Shown piece after piece: positions 9,322 to 17,055 of a stretch of DNA of 64,000 nucleotides (its first letter is position 1; the number at the start of each line of letters is the position of its first letter). The notes under the pieces were generated by a model. That model did no database searches. It saw only the letters and a list, made by a program, of their open reading frames with translations, and was not told the origin of the DNA. The position numbers were made by a program, and so were the translations under genes. The DNA is from Candidatus Poribacteria bacterium (GTDB lineage: Bacteria > Poribacteria > WGA-4E > WGA-3G): contig PYJD01000050.1 in NCBI GenBank assembly GCA_003635315.1, positions 1 to 64,000 of the forward strand, written 5' to 3'.

Positions 9322-9673
9322 AAGTGCAAACCAAGCTGATTGGGGTGATTTCGGTCATGGCACCGATAAAGTTACGCGTGGCAAACTTACGGGCATGACT
9401 GATACTGATTACTTTTATTTTCTATGCCCAGAGTGTCCTGATGAACAAATTATGCGTATATTAGACGCTATTCAGTTAGATAAACTGGAACCTGATCATG
9501 AGCAATTAACTATGGAACAATTGAAAGCTTACAATGATTCATGCAAATCCAATGCAAAATCACATATAGGCATATCACTTAAGATATATTGCGAAAATTG
9601 CCGTTTGACAGATATTGTTAAGATTTCTAATACTGGGTGGCAAGAAGGAAAACTTCATAAATCAAGACTTTAA
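9311..9673 (+). CDS. Small zinc-ribbon-like hypothetical protein
   Basis: 120 residues from ATG 9311, chosen because AAAAGGAG lies 7 bases upstream; a longer frame from 9266 lacks a ribosome site. It has CPEC (within FYFLCPECPDEQIMRI) and CENC (within LKIYCENCRLTD), the spacing of a two-knuckle zinc-binding domain. No membrane segment. The start lies inside the end of the interrupted gene before it (11-base overlap), so the two were probably translated together as one unit of unknown role. Confidence 0.72.
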   Translation: MPVRSANQADWGDFGHGTDKVTRGKLTGMTDTDYFYFLCPECPDEQIMRILDAIQLDKLEPDHEQLTMEQLKAYNDSCKSNAKSHIGISLKIYCENCRLTDIVKISNTGWQEGKLHKSRL

Positions 9674-9679
9674 AAAGAA

Positions 9680-9910
9680 ATGAACAAACTATATTTTGGC
9701 GGCAGACCTTGCATAAGAGGTATGCGGATTCGGGTGACAGATGTTTTAGACTTACTTGCCAGTGGACTCTCTTTTACAGAGATTCTTGAGGAAATGCCAG
9801 ATCTGAATTACGATGATATTGTAGCCTGCCTCAAATTCGCAACACATAAAATTGATCCTCCGGTGACTCGTAAAACTGATCATCCAGTAATTTTGGCAGC
9901 ACTTCCCTGA
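9680..9910 (+). CDS. DUF433 antitoxin-like protein, N-terminally clipped and without a toxin
   Basis: 76 residues. GGRPCIRGMRIRVTDVLDLL then ASGLSFTEILEEMPDLNYDD is the complete core of DUF433, a winged-helix-like family usually found as the antitoxin of DUF5615 PIN-like toxins. The normal lead-in (RITxNPExC) is replaced by MNKLYF, so the start looks clipped. No DUF5615 gene follows; an Uma2 gene does. The first ~100 bases are nearly identical to the DUF433 part of the gene at 12018, with divergence rising towards the 3' end, so one copy arose from the other by duplication or conversion. Confidence 0.85.
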   Translation: MNKLYFGGRPCIRGMRIRVTDVLDLLASGLSFTEILEEMPDLNYDDIVACLKFATHKIDPPVTRKTDHPVILAALP

Positions 9911-9943
9911 ACATATAATCGACACCTGCAAACGGAGAGAATC

Positions 9944-10693
9944 ATGAATACCATAAAAGACTTTGAAATCAAACAGCGGAAATATATGCCAGTCTTTCCA
10001 AAAGCAACTGTCTATATTGAAGGATATCCAGGTGAAGATGATGAACCCATGGCTGCCACAGGTTTTCATGGTGTGCAGATTAATACCTTTTATGACCAAC
10101 TCTCAAAATATTTCGCTATCAATGAACAAATATACATCGGAGTTGACAGTTTTATCTATTATAGCGAAGGAGACATAACAAAGTCCGTGGCTCCTGATAT
10201 TTACGTTGTCTTAGGTGTCAGTAAAGACACCGAACGTCGCAGTTTTTATACTTGGTCAGAAGGTACGGTTCCTATAACAGTTTTTGAGTTTCTTTCAGAT
10301 TCAACTGCGAACCAGGATCAAAACAAGAAAATCACATTGTATTTAAGTGATATAGGTGTTAAAGAGTACTTTATTCATCAACCTGAGATGGAGAAACCTT
10401 CCGAGTTTCGTGGGTGGAAACGAACTCAATCAGACGAGATTATAGAGATGGTGCCAGATGCAGAAGGTGGTTTGTTCAGCCAAGCGTTAAATCTCTGGTT
10501 TCGGTGGACGGAACAACATAACCACGTTAGACTCTTACGACCATATCTACCTGATGGCACACCAATTACAACATCTATGGAAGGACAACGCCTTAAAGAG
10601 GCGGCAGAAGCACGTGTAGAAGAAGAAATACAGAGACGACAAGAATTAGAAGTAGAGATAGAACGACTCCGAGCGGAACTTGCGAACCGTTAA
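9944..10693 (+). CDS. Uma2-family (DUF820) PD-(D/E)XK nuclease-like protein
   Basis: 249 residues. The Uma2 pattern is clear: SVAPDIYVVLG carries the acidic residue of the nuclease core, VPITVFEFLSDST the E-x-x-S block, and DIGVKEYFIHQPE the K-E-Y block. The tail (about 210-249) is a charged coiled coil (AAEARVEEEIQRRQELEVEI). Such proteins are abundant in cyanobacteria, Planctomycetes and Poribacteria, but their role is not established. GGAGAG precedes the ATG. It follows the orphan DUF433 gene by 33 bases. Confidence 0.9.
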   Translation: MNTIKDFEIKQRKYMPVFPKATVYIEGYPGEDDEPMAATGFHGVQINTFYDQLSKYFAINEQIYIGVDSFIYYSEGDITKSVAPDIYVVLGVSKDTERRSFYTWSEGTVPITVFEFLSDSTANQDQNKKITLYLSDIGVKEYFIHQPEMEKPSEFRGWKRTQSDEIIEMVPDAEGGLFSQALNLWFRWTEQHNHVRLLRPYLPDGTPITTSMEGQRLKEAAEARVEEEIQRRQELEVEIERLRAELANR

Positions 10694-10756
10694 AACGATA
10701 ACACAATACAAATTACCTGAGGTTGTTTACGATTGATTAGGAGGTAGCATATAGGA

Positions 10757-11842
10757 ATGACACTTAAGGAACACATTGACGATATACGTAATCAGTTAAA
10801 AGAAGGAGCTTTTCCAACCGAGGCTGCCGTTTCTTTTGGTATTGTGCAAAGGTTACTTGAGCCGTTAGGGTGGCCGAAATTCACGCCTCAGGTCATCATT
10901 CCTGAATACGGAGTGGAAGGACAGAGAGTAGACTTTGCATTGTGTCATCCACCAGGAAAACCTCTTGTTTTCGTTGAGGTTAAAAAGGTTGGAAATCTTG
11001 ATGGGACAGAGGAGCAGTTATTTGGATACGCTTTTCGAAGAGGTGTGCCAATTGCTATCCTCACTGATGGTCAGAAATGGCGATTCTTTTATCCAAGTGG
11101 TCAAGGAGAATATAGAGAACGTAAGGTGTATGAGTTGGATCTAATCGAAAGTGAAAGTGCCGAAAGTGTAGACCGTCTTACCAGATATCTGAATTACAAG
11201 GCAATACAAACAGGTGAGGCCGTTAAGGCAATTGAAGAGGATTACCGAAACGCTTCTAAACAACGCGAAATTGAGGCACGGTTACCAGAGGTGTGGAACA
11301 AATTGCTTCAAGATCAAGAGAAAAATGAGTATCTGTTGCTTGCCGTGATGGAAAAAGCAAAAGATATGGTCGGACACGAACCTACAGAAGAACAGGTACT
11401 AACCTTTCTGATAAGTTTAGGATCGGAAGCCGTATCAGATCGAAAAGTGGTTACCTCACAGGTGGAATCAAAATCTTCATCAAGTGATTCAGAATCAAAG
11501 ACTTCATCAGTTGATTTAGCATCAAATACCTCATCAAGTCGCTCTAAATCAAAGGCTCAGAGACTTATCGTGACTATGCCTAATGGGAAGGTAATTAATC
11601 ATTACTATGCAAAAGATACTTTCGTTGAAGCACTTGAAAAGTTAGGATTGGATGAAGTAAATGGTATTCGCTCTCAAACTGTATCAACAGAGCCGTTTAA
11701 AAACCTTCCCAATTCCAAGTATACCATTCGAGATGGGTTTTACATAAATCTGAATAACGGCACACCTGAGAAAAAACGTATACTTGGGATAATTGCCAAG
11801 GACCTTGGAATCCAACTGAAAATAGAGATTGTTGAAAAATAG
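10757..11842 (+). CDS. HsdR_N-type nuclease protein with Ser-rich linker
   Basis: 361 residues in three parts. Residues 1-180 form a type I restriction R-subunit N-terminal (HSDR_N) nuclease domain: VEGQRVDFAL gives D59 and VFVEVKKVGN gives E74 and K76 of the PD-(D/E)XK site, followed by AILTDGQKWRFFYP. Residues about 235-272 are a low-complexity linker with three serine-rich units. Residues 275-361 form a separate small domain (RLIVTMPNGKVINHYYAKDT, then LGIIAKDLGIQLKIEIVEK). No helicase domain follows, so this is not a full R subunit. AGGAGG lies 14 bases upstream. A stand-alone DNA-cutting or sensing protein is likely; target unknown. Confidence 0.85.
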   Translation: MTLKEHIDDIRNQLKEGAFPTEAAVSFGIVQRLLEPLGWPKFTPQVIIPEYGVEGQRVDFALCHPPGKPLVFVEVKKVGNLDGTEEQLFGYAFRRGVPIAILTDGQKWRFFYPSGQGEYRERKVYELDLIESESAESVDRLTRYLNYKAIQTGEAVKAIEEDYRNASKQREIEARLPEVWNKLLQDQEKNEYLLLAVMEKAKDMVGHEPTEEQVLTFLISLGSEAVSDRKVVTSQVESKSSSSDSESKTSSVDLASNTSSSRSKSKAQRLIVTMPNGKVINHYYAKDTFVEALEKLGLDEVNGIRSQTVSTEPFKNLPNSKYTIRDGFYINLNNGTPEKKRILGIIAKDLGIQLKIEIVEK

Positions 11843-12017
11843 TGATAGTATTTTTTAAGGGAGACTATTTCCACCCACAAATCAACAAAATAAATAATAA
11901 CTATTAAGATAAACATATAATTGGCACTATCAAACGATGGTATTTATAAATTATAGGAACTATAAAATATAGAAAAACCTAATAAATCCTTTTTACAGTA
12001 TATTTTAGAGGCACCCT

Positions 12018-12518
12018 ATGAAACTATCGGAAAATCCCAAAATCGTAGAGACTCTCAAACGAATTCTGAAAGATTATGACAATCTGGAATATGATGAAAT
12101 TTGCTCTAACGGTAAAATGCTCTGCGTGAAAGCAATCGAACCTAATACGAAACCTGGTTTTAAGATCTGTGAGAATATTCGCAACAAATTAGAAAAAACT
12201 ACTAACTTAAGTTTTTATGTGTCTGATAGTGTCCGATTAGATGGAGTTGATTTTGGAAAAGTTGGAACTTATTTCACGTTGAGACTAAGAATTACTTCCA
12301 ATCCAGAAAAGTGCGGCGGTAGACCTTGCATAAGAGGTATGAGGATTCGGGTGACAGATGTTTTAGACTTACTTGCCAGTGGACTCTCTTTTAAAGAGAT
12401 TCTTGAAGAAATGCCAGACCTTAATTCAGATGATATTGTTGCATGCCTTAAGTACGCATCCCATAAGATTGATCCTCCAATGATACGAAAAGGTAATCAT
12501 CCAGTAATAACTGTATGA
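12018..12518 (+). CDS. DUF433 antitoxin with an extra N-terminal domain
   Basis: 166 residues. Residues 91-166 are a full DUF433 domain (RITSNPEKCGGRPCIRGMRI then RVTDVLDLLASGLSFKEILE). Residues 1-90 are an added domain I cannot name (KLSENPKIVETLKRILKDYD, then CVKAIEPNTKPGFKICENIR, then FYVSDSVRLDGVDFGKVGTY), which resembles none of the neighbours. The ATGA overlap with the following DUF5615 toxin frame is the normal antitoxin-toxin order. In such pairs the antitoxin binds the toxin and its own promoter. AGAGGCACC precedes the ATG. Confidence 0.85.
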   Translation: MKLSENPKIVETLKRILKDYDNLEYDEICSNGKMLCVKAIEPNTKPGFKICENIRNKLEKTTNLSFYVSDSVRLDGVDFGKVGTYFTLRLRITSNPEKCGGRPCIRGMRIRVTDVLDLLASGLSFKEILEEMPDLNSDDIVACLKYASHKIDPPMIRKGNHPVITV

Positions 12519-12857
12519 AGTTATGGATAGATGCTCAACTTTCTCCAGCACTTGCCCCATGGATAAAGAATACTTTTGATGTTGATGCGTTTTCAGTTCA
12601 GTGGCTTAATTTTCAAGAAACAAACGATAGAGACATATTTTTGGGCAGCTCGGGAGAGAAAAGCAGTGGTGATGACAAAAGACTATGACTTCGTAGAATT
12701 GTTATATCAACTTGGTCCACCACCACAACTTATATGGATTCGATGTGGAAATACATCAAATGCTCAGGTGCGTAAGATCTTGTTACAGAATTTTCCAAAG
12801 ATCCTTCTGTTTTTAGAAGAGGGTAAATCCTTGATAGAAATCAATGATATTTCGTAG
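12515..12857 (+). pseudogene. DUF5615 PIN-like toxin, frameshifted
   Basis: The frame from ATG 12515 begins MKLWIDAQLSPALAPWIKNT, the start of DUF5615 PIN-like toxins with the first catalytic Asp. At a run of five T (12638-12642) the protein continues only in the next frame: WAARERKAVVMTKDYDFVEL, then LGPPPQLIWIRCGNTSNAQV, up to TAG at 12855. Dropping one T restores a 113-codon gene with the TKDYDF catalytic block. As written, the first frame stops at 12688 after 57 residues. A sequencing error, a true mutation or slippage at the T-run are all possible. Confidence 0.85.
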
Positions 12858-13041
12858 ATACGGTGATACAAACGGGTTCTACAACTTCAGGTTCAACTTG
12901 CTATCCACCGAAATAATAATATTTAACAAATTAGAACATAAAATTGTTGAGATTCTCAGGAAACATCTGAACAGTATCATATAAAAGTCCAATTTCTGAT
13001 GAATCTGATATTCATAGTAATACCAGGAAATATACCAAACA

Positions 13042-14286
13042 ATGCAAACCTCCGACTACCGTCCTCTTGATGTCCAATCCATACGGCAAGATTTTCCAAT
13101 CTTCGCGGTGGATCCCCCTTTAGCATTTCTCGACAGTGCTGCATCAACCCAAACACCCCGTCCTGTCGTTGATGCAATGGATGCATATTATGATACCTAC
13201 AGATCTAACATACACCGGGGTATCTATCGGATTTCCGAAGAGGCAACAGAACAATACGAAATTGCACGACAAAAAATAGCAAAGTTGATTAACTCCCCAC
13301 GTACAAGTCAGATTGTTTTCACACGGAATACAACAGAATCTATAAATCTTGTCGCATACAGTTGGGGAAGTGTTAATATAAAACAAGGTGATGAAATCGT
13401 TCTCACAATCCTCGAACATCATAGCAATCTTGTCCCGTGGCAACTTCTTGCACAACGGACTGGTGCTAAACTCAGATTCCTTGAGATAACCGATAAAGGT
13501 CTGCTGGACTTTACACAACTCCAAGATGTACTATCTGAAAAGACAAAGTTAGTTGCTATTACACATGTATCCAATGTCCTCGGTACTATCAACCCGATCC
13601 AATCCGTTATTGATGTAGCACATGCTGTAGGTGCAACTGTCCTTGTAGATGCAGCACAATCTGTTCCCCACTTCCATGTTGATGTTCAACAATTGGATTG
13701 CGATTTTCTCGCATTTTCAGGACATAAGATGTGTGGACCGACCGGGGTAGGTGTATTATACGGGAAAATGGAATTGCTTGAGAAAATGCCCCCATTTCTC
13801 GGTGGCGGTTCAATGATTCGTTCTGTCGAACGGGATAGTTCTACCTATGCAGATGTACCAGCAAAATTTGAAGCAGGTACACCAAGTATTGCAGAAGCCA
13901 TAGGACTCGGTAGTGCTGTGGATTACCTCACACAAGCAGGATTAGCCTCTATACATGTACATGAACAAGAACTTGTAAAATATGCACATCAACGTTTAGA
14001 AGAAATAGAAGGAATTACTATATACGGTCCGGAACCGCATCAGAAAGCGGGTGTCGTCTCCTTTAATTTGGATGGTATCCATCCCCATGATGTCGCAGGT
14101 ATTTTAGATACACATAATATTGCTATCCGTGCTGGACATCACTGTGCTCAGCCGCTGATGAAAAAGTTTGATGTTATAGCAACAGCACGCGCAAGTTTTT
14201 ATCTCTATAATACTATTGATGATGTAGACCGTTTATGTGATGCACTTCAGAAAGCTCAAAACCTTATGACTCGGAGAAGTAAATGA
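13042..14286 (+). CDS. sufS: SufS cysteine desulfurase
   Basis: 414-residue class V, PLP-dependent cysteine desulfurase that takes sulfur from cysteine for Fe-S assembly. FLDSAASTQTP at the start, THVSNVLGTINP, the PLP lysine in SGHKMCGPTG (K229) and the catalytic cysteine in RAGHHCAQP (C368) are all present. The RxGHHCAQP form with few residues around Cys is typical of the SufS (group II) type. The stop overlaps the sufU start by 4 bases (ATGA). It belongs with the sufCBD block but is 8.2 kb away from it. Confidence 0.97.
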   Translation: MQTSDYRPLDVQSIRQDFPIFAVDPPLAFLDSAASTQTPRPVVDAMDAYYDTYRSNIHRGIYRISEEATEQYEIARQKIAKLINSPRTSQIVFTRNTTESINLVAYSWGSVNIKQGDEIVLTILEHHSNLVPWQLLAQRTGAKLRFLEITDKGLLDFTQLQDVLSEKTKLVAITHVSNVLGTINPIQSVIDVAHAVGATVLVDAAQSVPHFHVDVQQLDCDFLAFSGHKMCGPTGVGVLYGKMELLEKMPPFLGGGSMIRSVERDSSTYADVPAKFEAGTPSIAEAIGLGSAVDYLTQAGLASIHVHEQELVKYAHQRLEEIEGITIYGPEPHQKAGVVSFNLDGIHPHDVAGILDTHNIAIRAGHHCAQPLMKKFDVIATARASFYLYNTIDDVDRLCDALQKAQNLMTRRSK

Positions 14287-14672
14287 ACATTTATCAGGAG
14301 GAACTATTGGATCACTATGAAAATCCCAGTAACTATGGGACACTCCCGGATCCAGATATTTCGCATGAAGAAGATAATCCTTTATGCGGAGACAGGATTC
14401 GGATGGATCTAATGGTTGACGATGGAATAATAAAAGAGGTACGGTTCAGTGGACATGGTTGTACAATCAGTCAAGCCGCTGCATCTATGCTTACCGAAGA
14501 GATAGAAGGTAAGTCTCTTGAAGAAATTAAGAATCTATCCAGAGATGATATCTTGGATATGATAGGGATTCCGTTGGGACCTGTACGTGTTAAATGTGCC
14601 CTATTAGCTCTCAAAGTTCTGAAAGCAGGCGCTTACGGTATTAAAGGTTGGCCTGGTGAAGAAGACGAATAA
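14283..14672 (+). CDS. sufU: SufU, zinc-dependent sulfurtransferase
   Basis: 129 residues, IscU/SufU fold. LCGDRI (C35, D37), GHGCTISQAAASML (C60) and VRVKCALLAL (C105) are the conserved ligands. In Gram-positive systems SufU accepts sulfur from SufS with help of zinc at these residues. The insertion between the second and third Cys and the SufS partner next door favour SufU over IscU. Overlap with sufS implies coupled translation. Confidence 0.95.
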   Translation: MNIYQEELLDHYENPSNYGTLPDPDISHEEDNPLCGDRIRMDLMVDDGIIKEVRFSGHGCTISQAAASMLTEEIEGKSLEEIKNLSRDDILDMIGIPLGPVRVKCALLALKVLKAGAYGIKGWPGEEDE

Positions 14673-14684
14673 GAAAGGAAGATA

Positions 14685-14996
14685 ATGTCAGAATTTTACA
14701 AAGCCGCTCATGTAAGTGAAGTCCCTCCAGGTACAAAAAAACTGATTGAAGTAGACTTTGTTCCTGTGCTACTCTTTAACGTTGATGGTGAATATTTCGC
14801 TATGGAGGATGTATGTACACATGATGGCGGTCCTTTAGGTGAAGGTTTCTTAGATGGTGAAGAGATTGAATGTCCTCGACACGGTGCTCGATTTTGTATC
14901 AAAACTGGAAAAGCACTTTGTATGCCAGCTGTTGAAGATATTGAATGTTTTCCCGTCAAAATAGAAGATGATGAGATATACGTTTGTATAGATTGA
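14685..14996 (+). CDS. Rieske [2Fe-2S] ferredoxin-like protein
   Basis: 103 residues, NirD/BphF-like small Rieske protein. CTHDGGPLGEG gives C44 and H46, CPRHGARFC gives C63 and H66, the four ligands of a Rieske cluster. No signal peptide, so it is cytoplasmic. Twelve bases after sufU, with GAAAGGAAG in front. In several phyla a Rieske protein of this kind sits in the SUF operon; it may donate electrons or accept a finished cluster, but the exact job is not known. Confidence 0.93.
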   Translation: MSEFYKAAHVSEVPPGTKKLIEVDFVPVLLFNVDGEYFAMEDVCTHDGGPLGEGFLDGEEIECPRHGARFCIKTGKALCMPAVEDIECFPVKIEDDEIYVCID

Positions 14997-15049
14997 CATA
15001 CCTGCTATACCAGCATGGAATATAGTTTCTATTGTAGGAGGAATTACAA

Positions 15050-15349
15050 ATGGTAACTGAAGAATCTGTCTTAGAAAGTATAAAGGAAATAATTGATCCT
15101 GAATTAGGTATTAACATTGTTGACATGGGATTAATCTACGAAGTTGACATTGAGGATACAACGGTTGACATAACAATGACCTTAACAAGTCCCGGTTGTC
15201 CAGCAGGAGGACAGATTGTTAATGGTGCACAACATGTCACACAACAAATGGACGGTGTTGAAGAGGTTAACATCAATGTCGTTTGGAACCCCCGTTGGAC
15301 ACCTGAGATGATGACAGAAGATGCGAGAGATGAACTGGGTATTTTCTAA
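15050..15349 (+). CDS. sufT: SufT-like MIP18/DUF59 protein
   Basis: 99 residues. DPELGINIVDMGLIYEVDIE and TMTLTSPGCPAG (C50) are the DUF59/MIP18 hallmarks, and the C-terminal WNPRWTPEMMTEDARDELG is standard. Members in SUF operons (SufT) help mature Fe-S proteins. AGGAGGAATTACAA precedes the ATG. It is the last gene of the second suf block. Confidence 0.92.
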   Translation: MVTEESVLESIKEIIDPELGINIVDMGLIYEVDIEDTTVDITMTLTSPGCPAGGQIVNGAQHVTQQMDGVEEVNINVVWNPRWTPEMMTEDARDELGIF

Positions 15350-15670
15350 ACTTTCGTATTCAGAATAAGTCCTTGTTGTGCAAGGTTTATAAACCGAATT
15401 TGCAACAAAGCATTTATATTTCAAAACAAAGCTAATACATTGGAGATTCGTTTCAGATCTATAATTGAGAAAGATAAATTTGAGGTAGATCCCATTCCGT
15501 TTTGACGTAGTTATTCTGTTAACTTTGTACTCAACCTACACTCTACACTTCTGATTTCCGATATTCGATTCTTTTTTCAATACTGTGGTACCCACATTGA
15601 GTAAGCAATTTTGGATGGAACTCACGAAAAAGTTAAGAATCAAGCTAAGTTGGCATAAGGAGTAAGCATC
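15350..15670 (+). other. Intergenic region after sufT with a stem-loop
   Basis: No gene is supported in these 321 bases. An imperfect stem, CTTGTTGTGCAA (15372-15383) with TTGCAACAAAG (15400-15410), encloses a GGTTTATAAACC palindrome and could end the suf transcript, though no T-run follows. AAGGAG about 10 bases before 15671 is the ribosome site of the next gene. Confidence 0.4.
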
Positions 15671-16060
15671 ATGTCAGAAAAAAAGTTCACTTTCGCTGAA
15701 TGCGTGATCGTGGTTGCGTGTCTCGGTTTTTTACAGTCAGTTGAAAGAGAACAACTTGATCAACATCCAACAAAAATAAAAGCGGATACGTTTGGTCCAC
15801 CCCGCAACGAAAAAGAAAGCGATTCTGTAAAACGCCCCGACTATACGTTAGAAGACTTGTTATCACAAATGCCAGAATGTAACTCAAACAGTAAGAGAGC
15901 GAAAGATGTTCCATTCGGTCCCCCGAGAACCGAAAAAGGAAGCGATTCTATTAAACCCCCCGATTATACACTGAAAGATCTATTGGATCAGGTTGAAGAA
16001 AACTGTTCACAGGATGAAATAGACACCGGTCCGCCTGTGGGCAATGAAGTATGGTTCTGA
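15671..16060 (+). CDS. Protein built of repeated MazE-like C-terminal tails
   Basis: 129 residues without a recognisable DNA-binding domain. Residues 41-70 and 82-112 are two copies of a unit FGPPRxEKxSDSxKxPDYTL followed by xDLLxQ. The last 29 residues, YTLKDLLDQVEENCSQDEID then TGPPVGNEVW, match the toxin-binding tail of AbrB/MazE antitoxins (YTLEELL...EIDTGPPVGKEVW). The N-terminal ~30 residues (FAECVIVVACLGFLQSV) are hydrophobic. So it looks like a tail-only, partly duplicated antitoxin derivative; no MazF gene follows. AAGGAG supports the ATG. Antitoxin likeness is by motif; function is inference. Confidence 0.7.
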   Translation: MSEKKFTFAECVIVVACLGFLQSVEREQLDQHPTKIKADTFGPPRNEKESDSVKRPDYTLEDLLSQMPECNSNSKRAKDVPFGPPRTEKGSDSIKPPDYTLKDLLDQVEENCSQDEIDTGPPVGNEVWF

Positions 16061-16119
16061 GTTTTGTGTTTAAACTTACCAATTTTGGTATATTCAAAGG
16101 CTTTCAGTTTTGTGTGACG

Positions 16120-16512
16120 ATGGGTAAAATGACTAAACTTAGCATAAGTCCAAAAATACTTAAAAAACATGAGAATGCCTTTCAGGTTGAATGGAAAGAT
16201 GGGCACGCCAGTTGGTATCCGTATCGGTATCTCAGACAGATGTGTCCGTGTGCAGAATGTGCAATCATTCGTCACGAAGGTAAGGATGTCCATTCACTCT
16301 TTTCACCACAAGGTGATGGTGATATATCGCTAATTGATGTGTCAGAAGATATACAACCCATTGATATACAGTTGGTGGGGCGTTACGCTGTCCAATTTAG
16401 TTGGGATGACGGACATAATACCGGCATCTACCCTTTTGAAGTTCTTCGGGAAACATGTCCCTGTCCAGAATGCATGCCACTACAACCTGATGAATTAGAG
16501 GATACTAATTAA
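16120..16512 (+). CDS. DUF971 (GBBH-like N-terminal domain) protein
   Basis: About 131 residues from ATG 16120; the same frame is open back to 16051, but those 23 codons do not resemble the family, and an ATG at 16129 is also possible. It holds two GBBH-N/DUF971 pieces: VEWKDGHASWYPYRYLRQMC then PCAECAI, and VQFSWDDGHNTGIYPFEVLR with CPCPECMP at the end. DUF971 proteins bind Fe-S or zinc through these cysteines, and one member, ApbC-linked, is tied to Fe-S assembly. The TAATG overlap with the rhodanese gene suggests one operon. Confidence 0.85.
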   Translation: MGKMTKLSISPKILKKHENAFQVEWKDGHASWYPYRYLRQMCPCAECAIIRHEGKDVHSLFSPQGDGDISLIDVSEDIQPIDIQLVGRYAVQFSWDDGHNTGIYPFEVLRETCPCPECMPLQPDELEDTN

Positions 16513-16844
16513 TGCAGAATACAGCAATCCCTGAAATTACGCCATCTGAACTAAAACAAAAATTAGACGATGACCCATCTCTGTTCCTATTGGATGTTAG
16601 AGAGCAGAATGAATATGATATTGTTCATCTCGAAGATGCACATCTAATTCCCCTAAACACGCTACCATACAATCTTGACGATCTACCTTCTGATCAAGAA
16701 ATAATTGTATATTGTCATCATGGAACACGTAGTCTTTACGCAACTGCTTTTCTTCAAAAAAATGGATATACCCGTGCTAAAAACCTATCAGGTGGTATTG
16801 ACCAATGGGCTGCTGATATTGATACAACACTAAGGAGATATTAA
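16512..16844 (+). CDS. Rhodanese-domain sulfurtransferase
   Basis: 110 residues, single rhodanese domain of normal length. LLDVREQNEYDIVHLEDAHL is the CH2-type N-terminal block, VYCHHGTRSLYATAFL carries the active Cys (C68), and LSGGIDQWA closes the fold. Such small proteins move sulfane sulfur in the cytoplasm. The ATG shares a base with the preceding stop (TAATG), so translation is coupled to DUF971. Confidence 0.95.
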   Translation: MQNTAIPEITPSELKQKLDDDPSLFLLDVREQNEYDIVHLEDAHLIPLNTLPYNLDDLPSDQEIIVYCHHGTRSLYATAFLQKNGYTRAKNLSGGIDQWAADIDTTLRRY

Positions 16845-16847
16845 ATC

Positions 16848-17054
16848 ATGCTTGTCGAATTCGAAAATCGTTCCGGTGATATGGAACAAGCTGAAATGGA
16901 AATTGATGAACCCTGTCCAACCTGTTGTGGAATGCTATTCCCCGTGGTAGAATCCGAGCCGAAGAGCGGATATCGGTGCAGTAGTTGTGGACTCGTTTTC
17001 AAACCTGTAGAGGAAGAGTCAACGCCTGTTAAAACTGAATCAAATATACATTAA
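16848..17054 (+). CDS. Small zinc-ribbon protein
   Basis: 68 residues with CPTC (C23, C26) and CSSC (C44, C47), a treble-clef or zinc-ribbon pattern, flanked by acidic segments. It begins 4 bases after the rhodanese gene and closes the short operon. Function unknown; the neighbours suggest a sulfur or metal handling role. Confidence 0.75.
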   Translation: MLVEFENRSGDMEQAEMEIDEPCPTCCGMLFPVVESEPKSGYRCSSCGLVFKPVEEESTPVKTESNIH

Positions 17055-17055
17055 A

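Noticed and set aside
16051..16119. Upstream start for the DUF971 gene
   Set aside because: The extra 23 residues do not match the family and would overlap the preceding gene; ATG 16120 or 16129 fits better.
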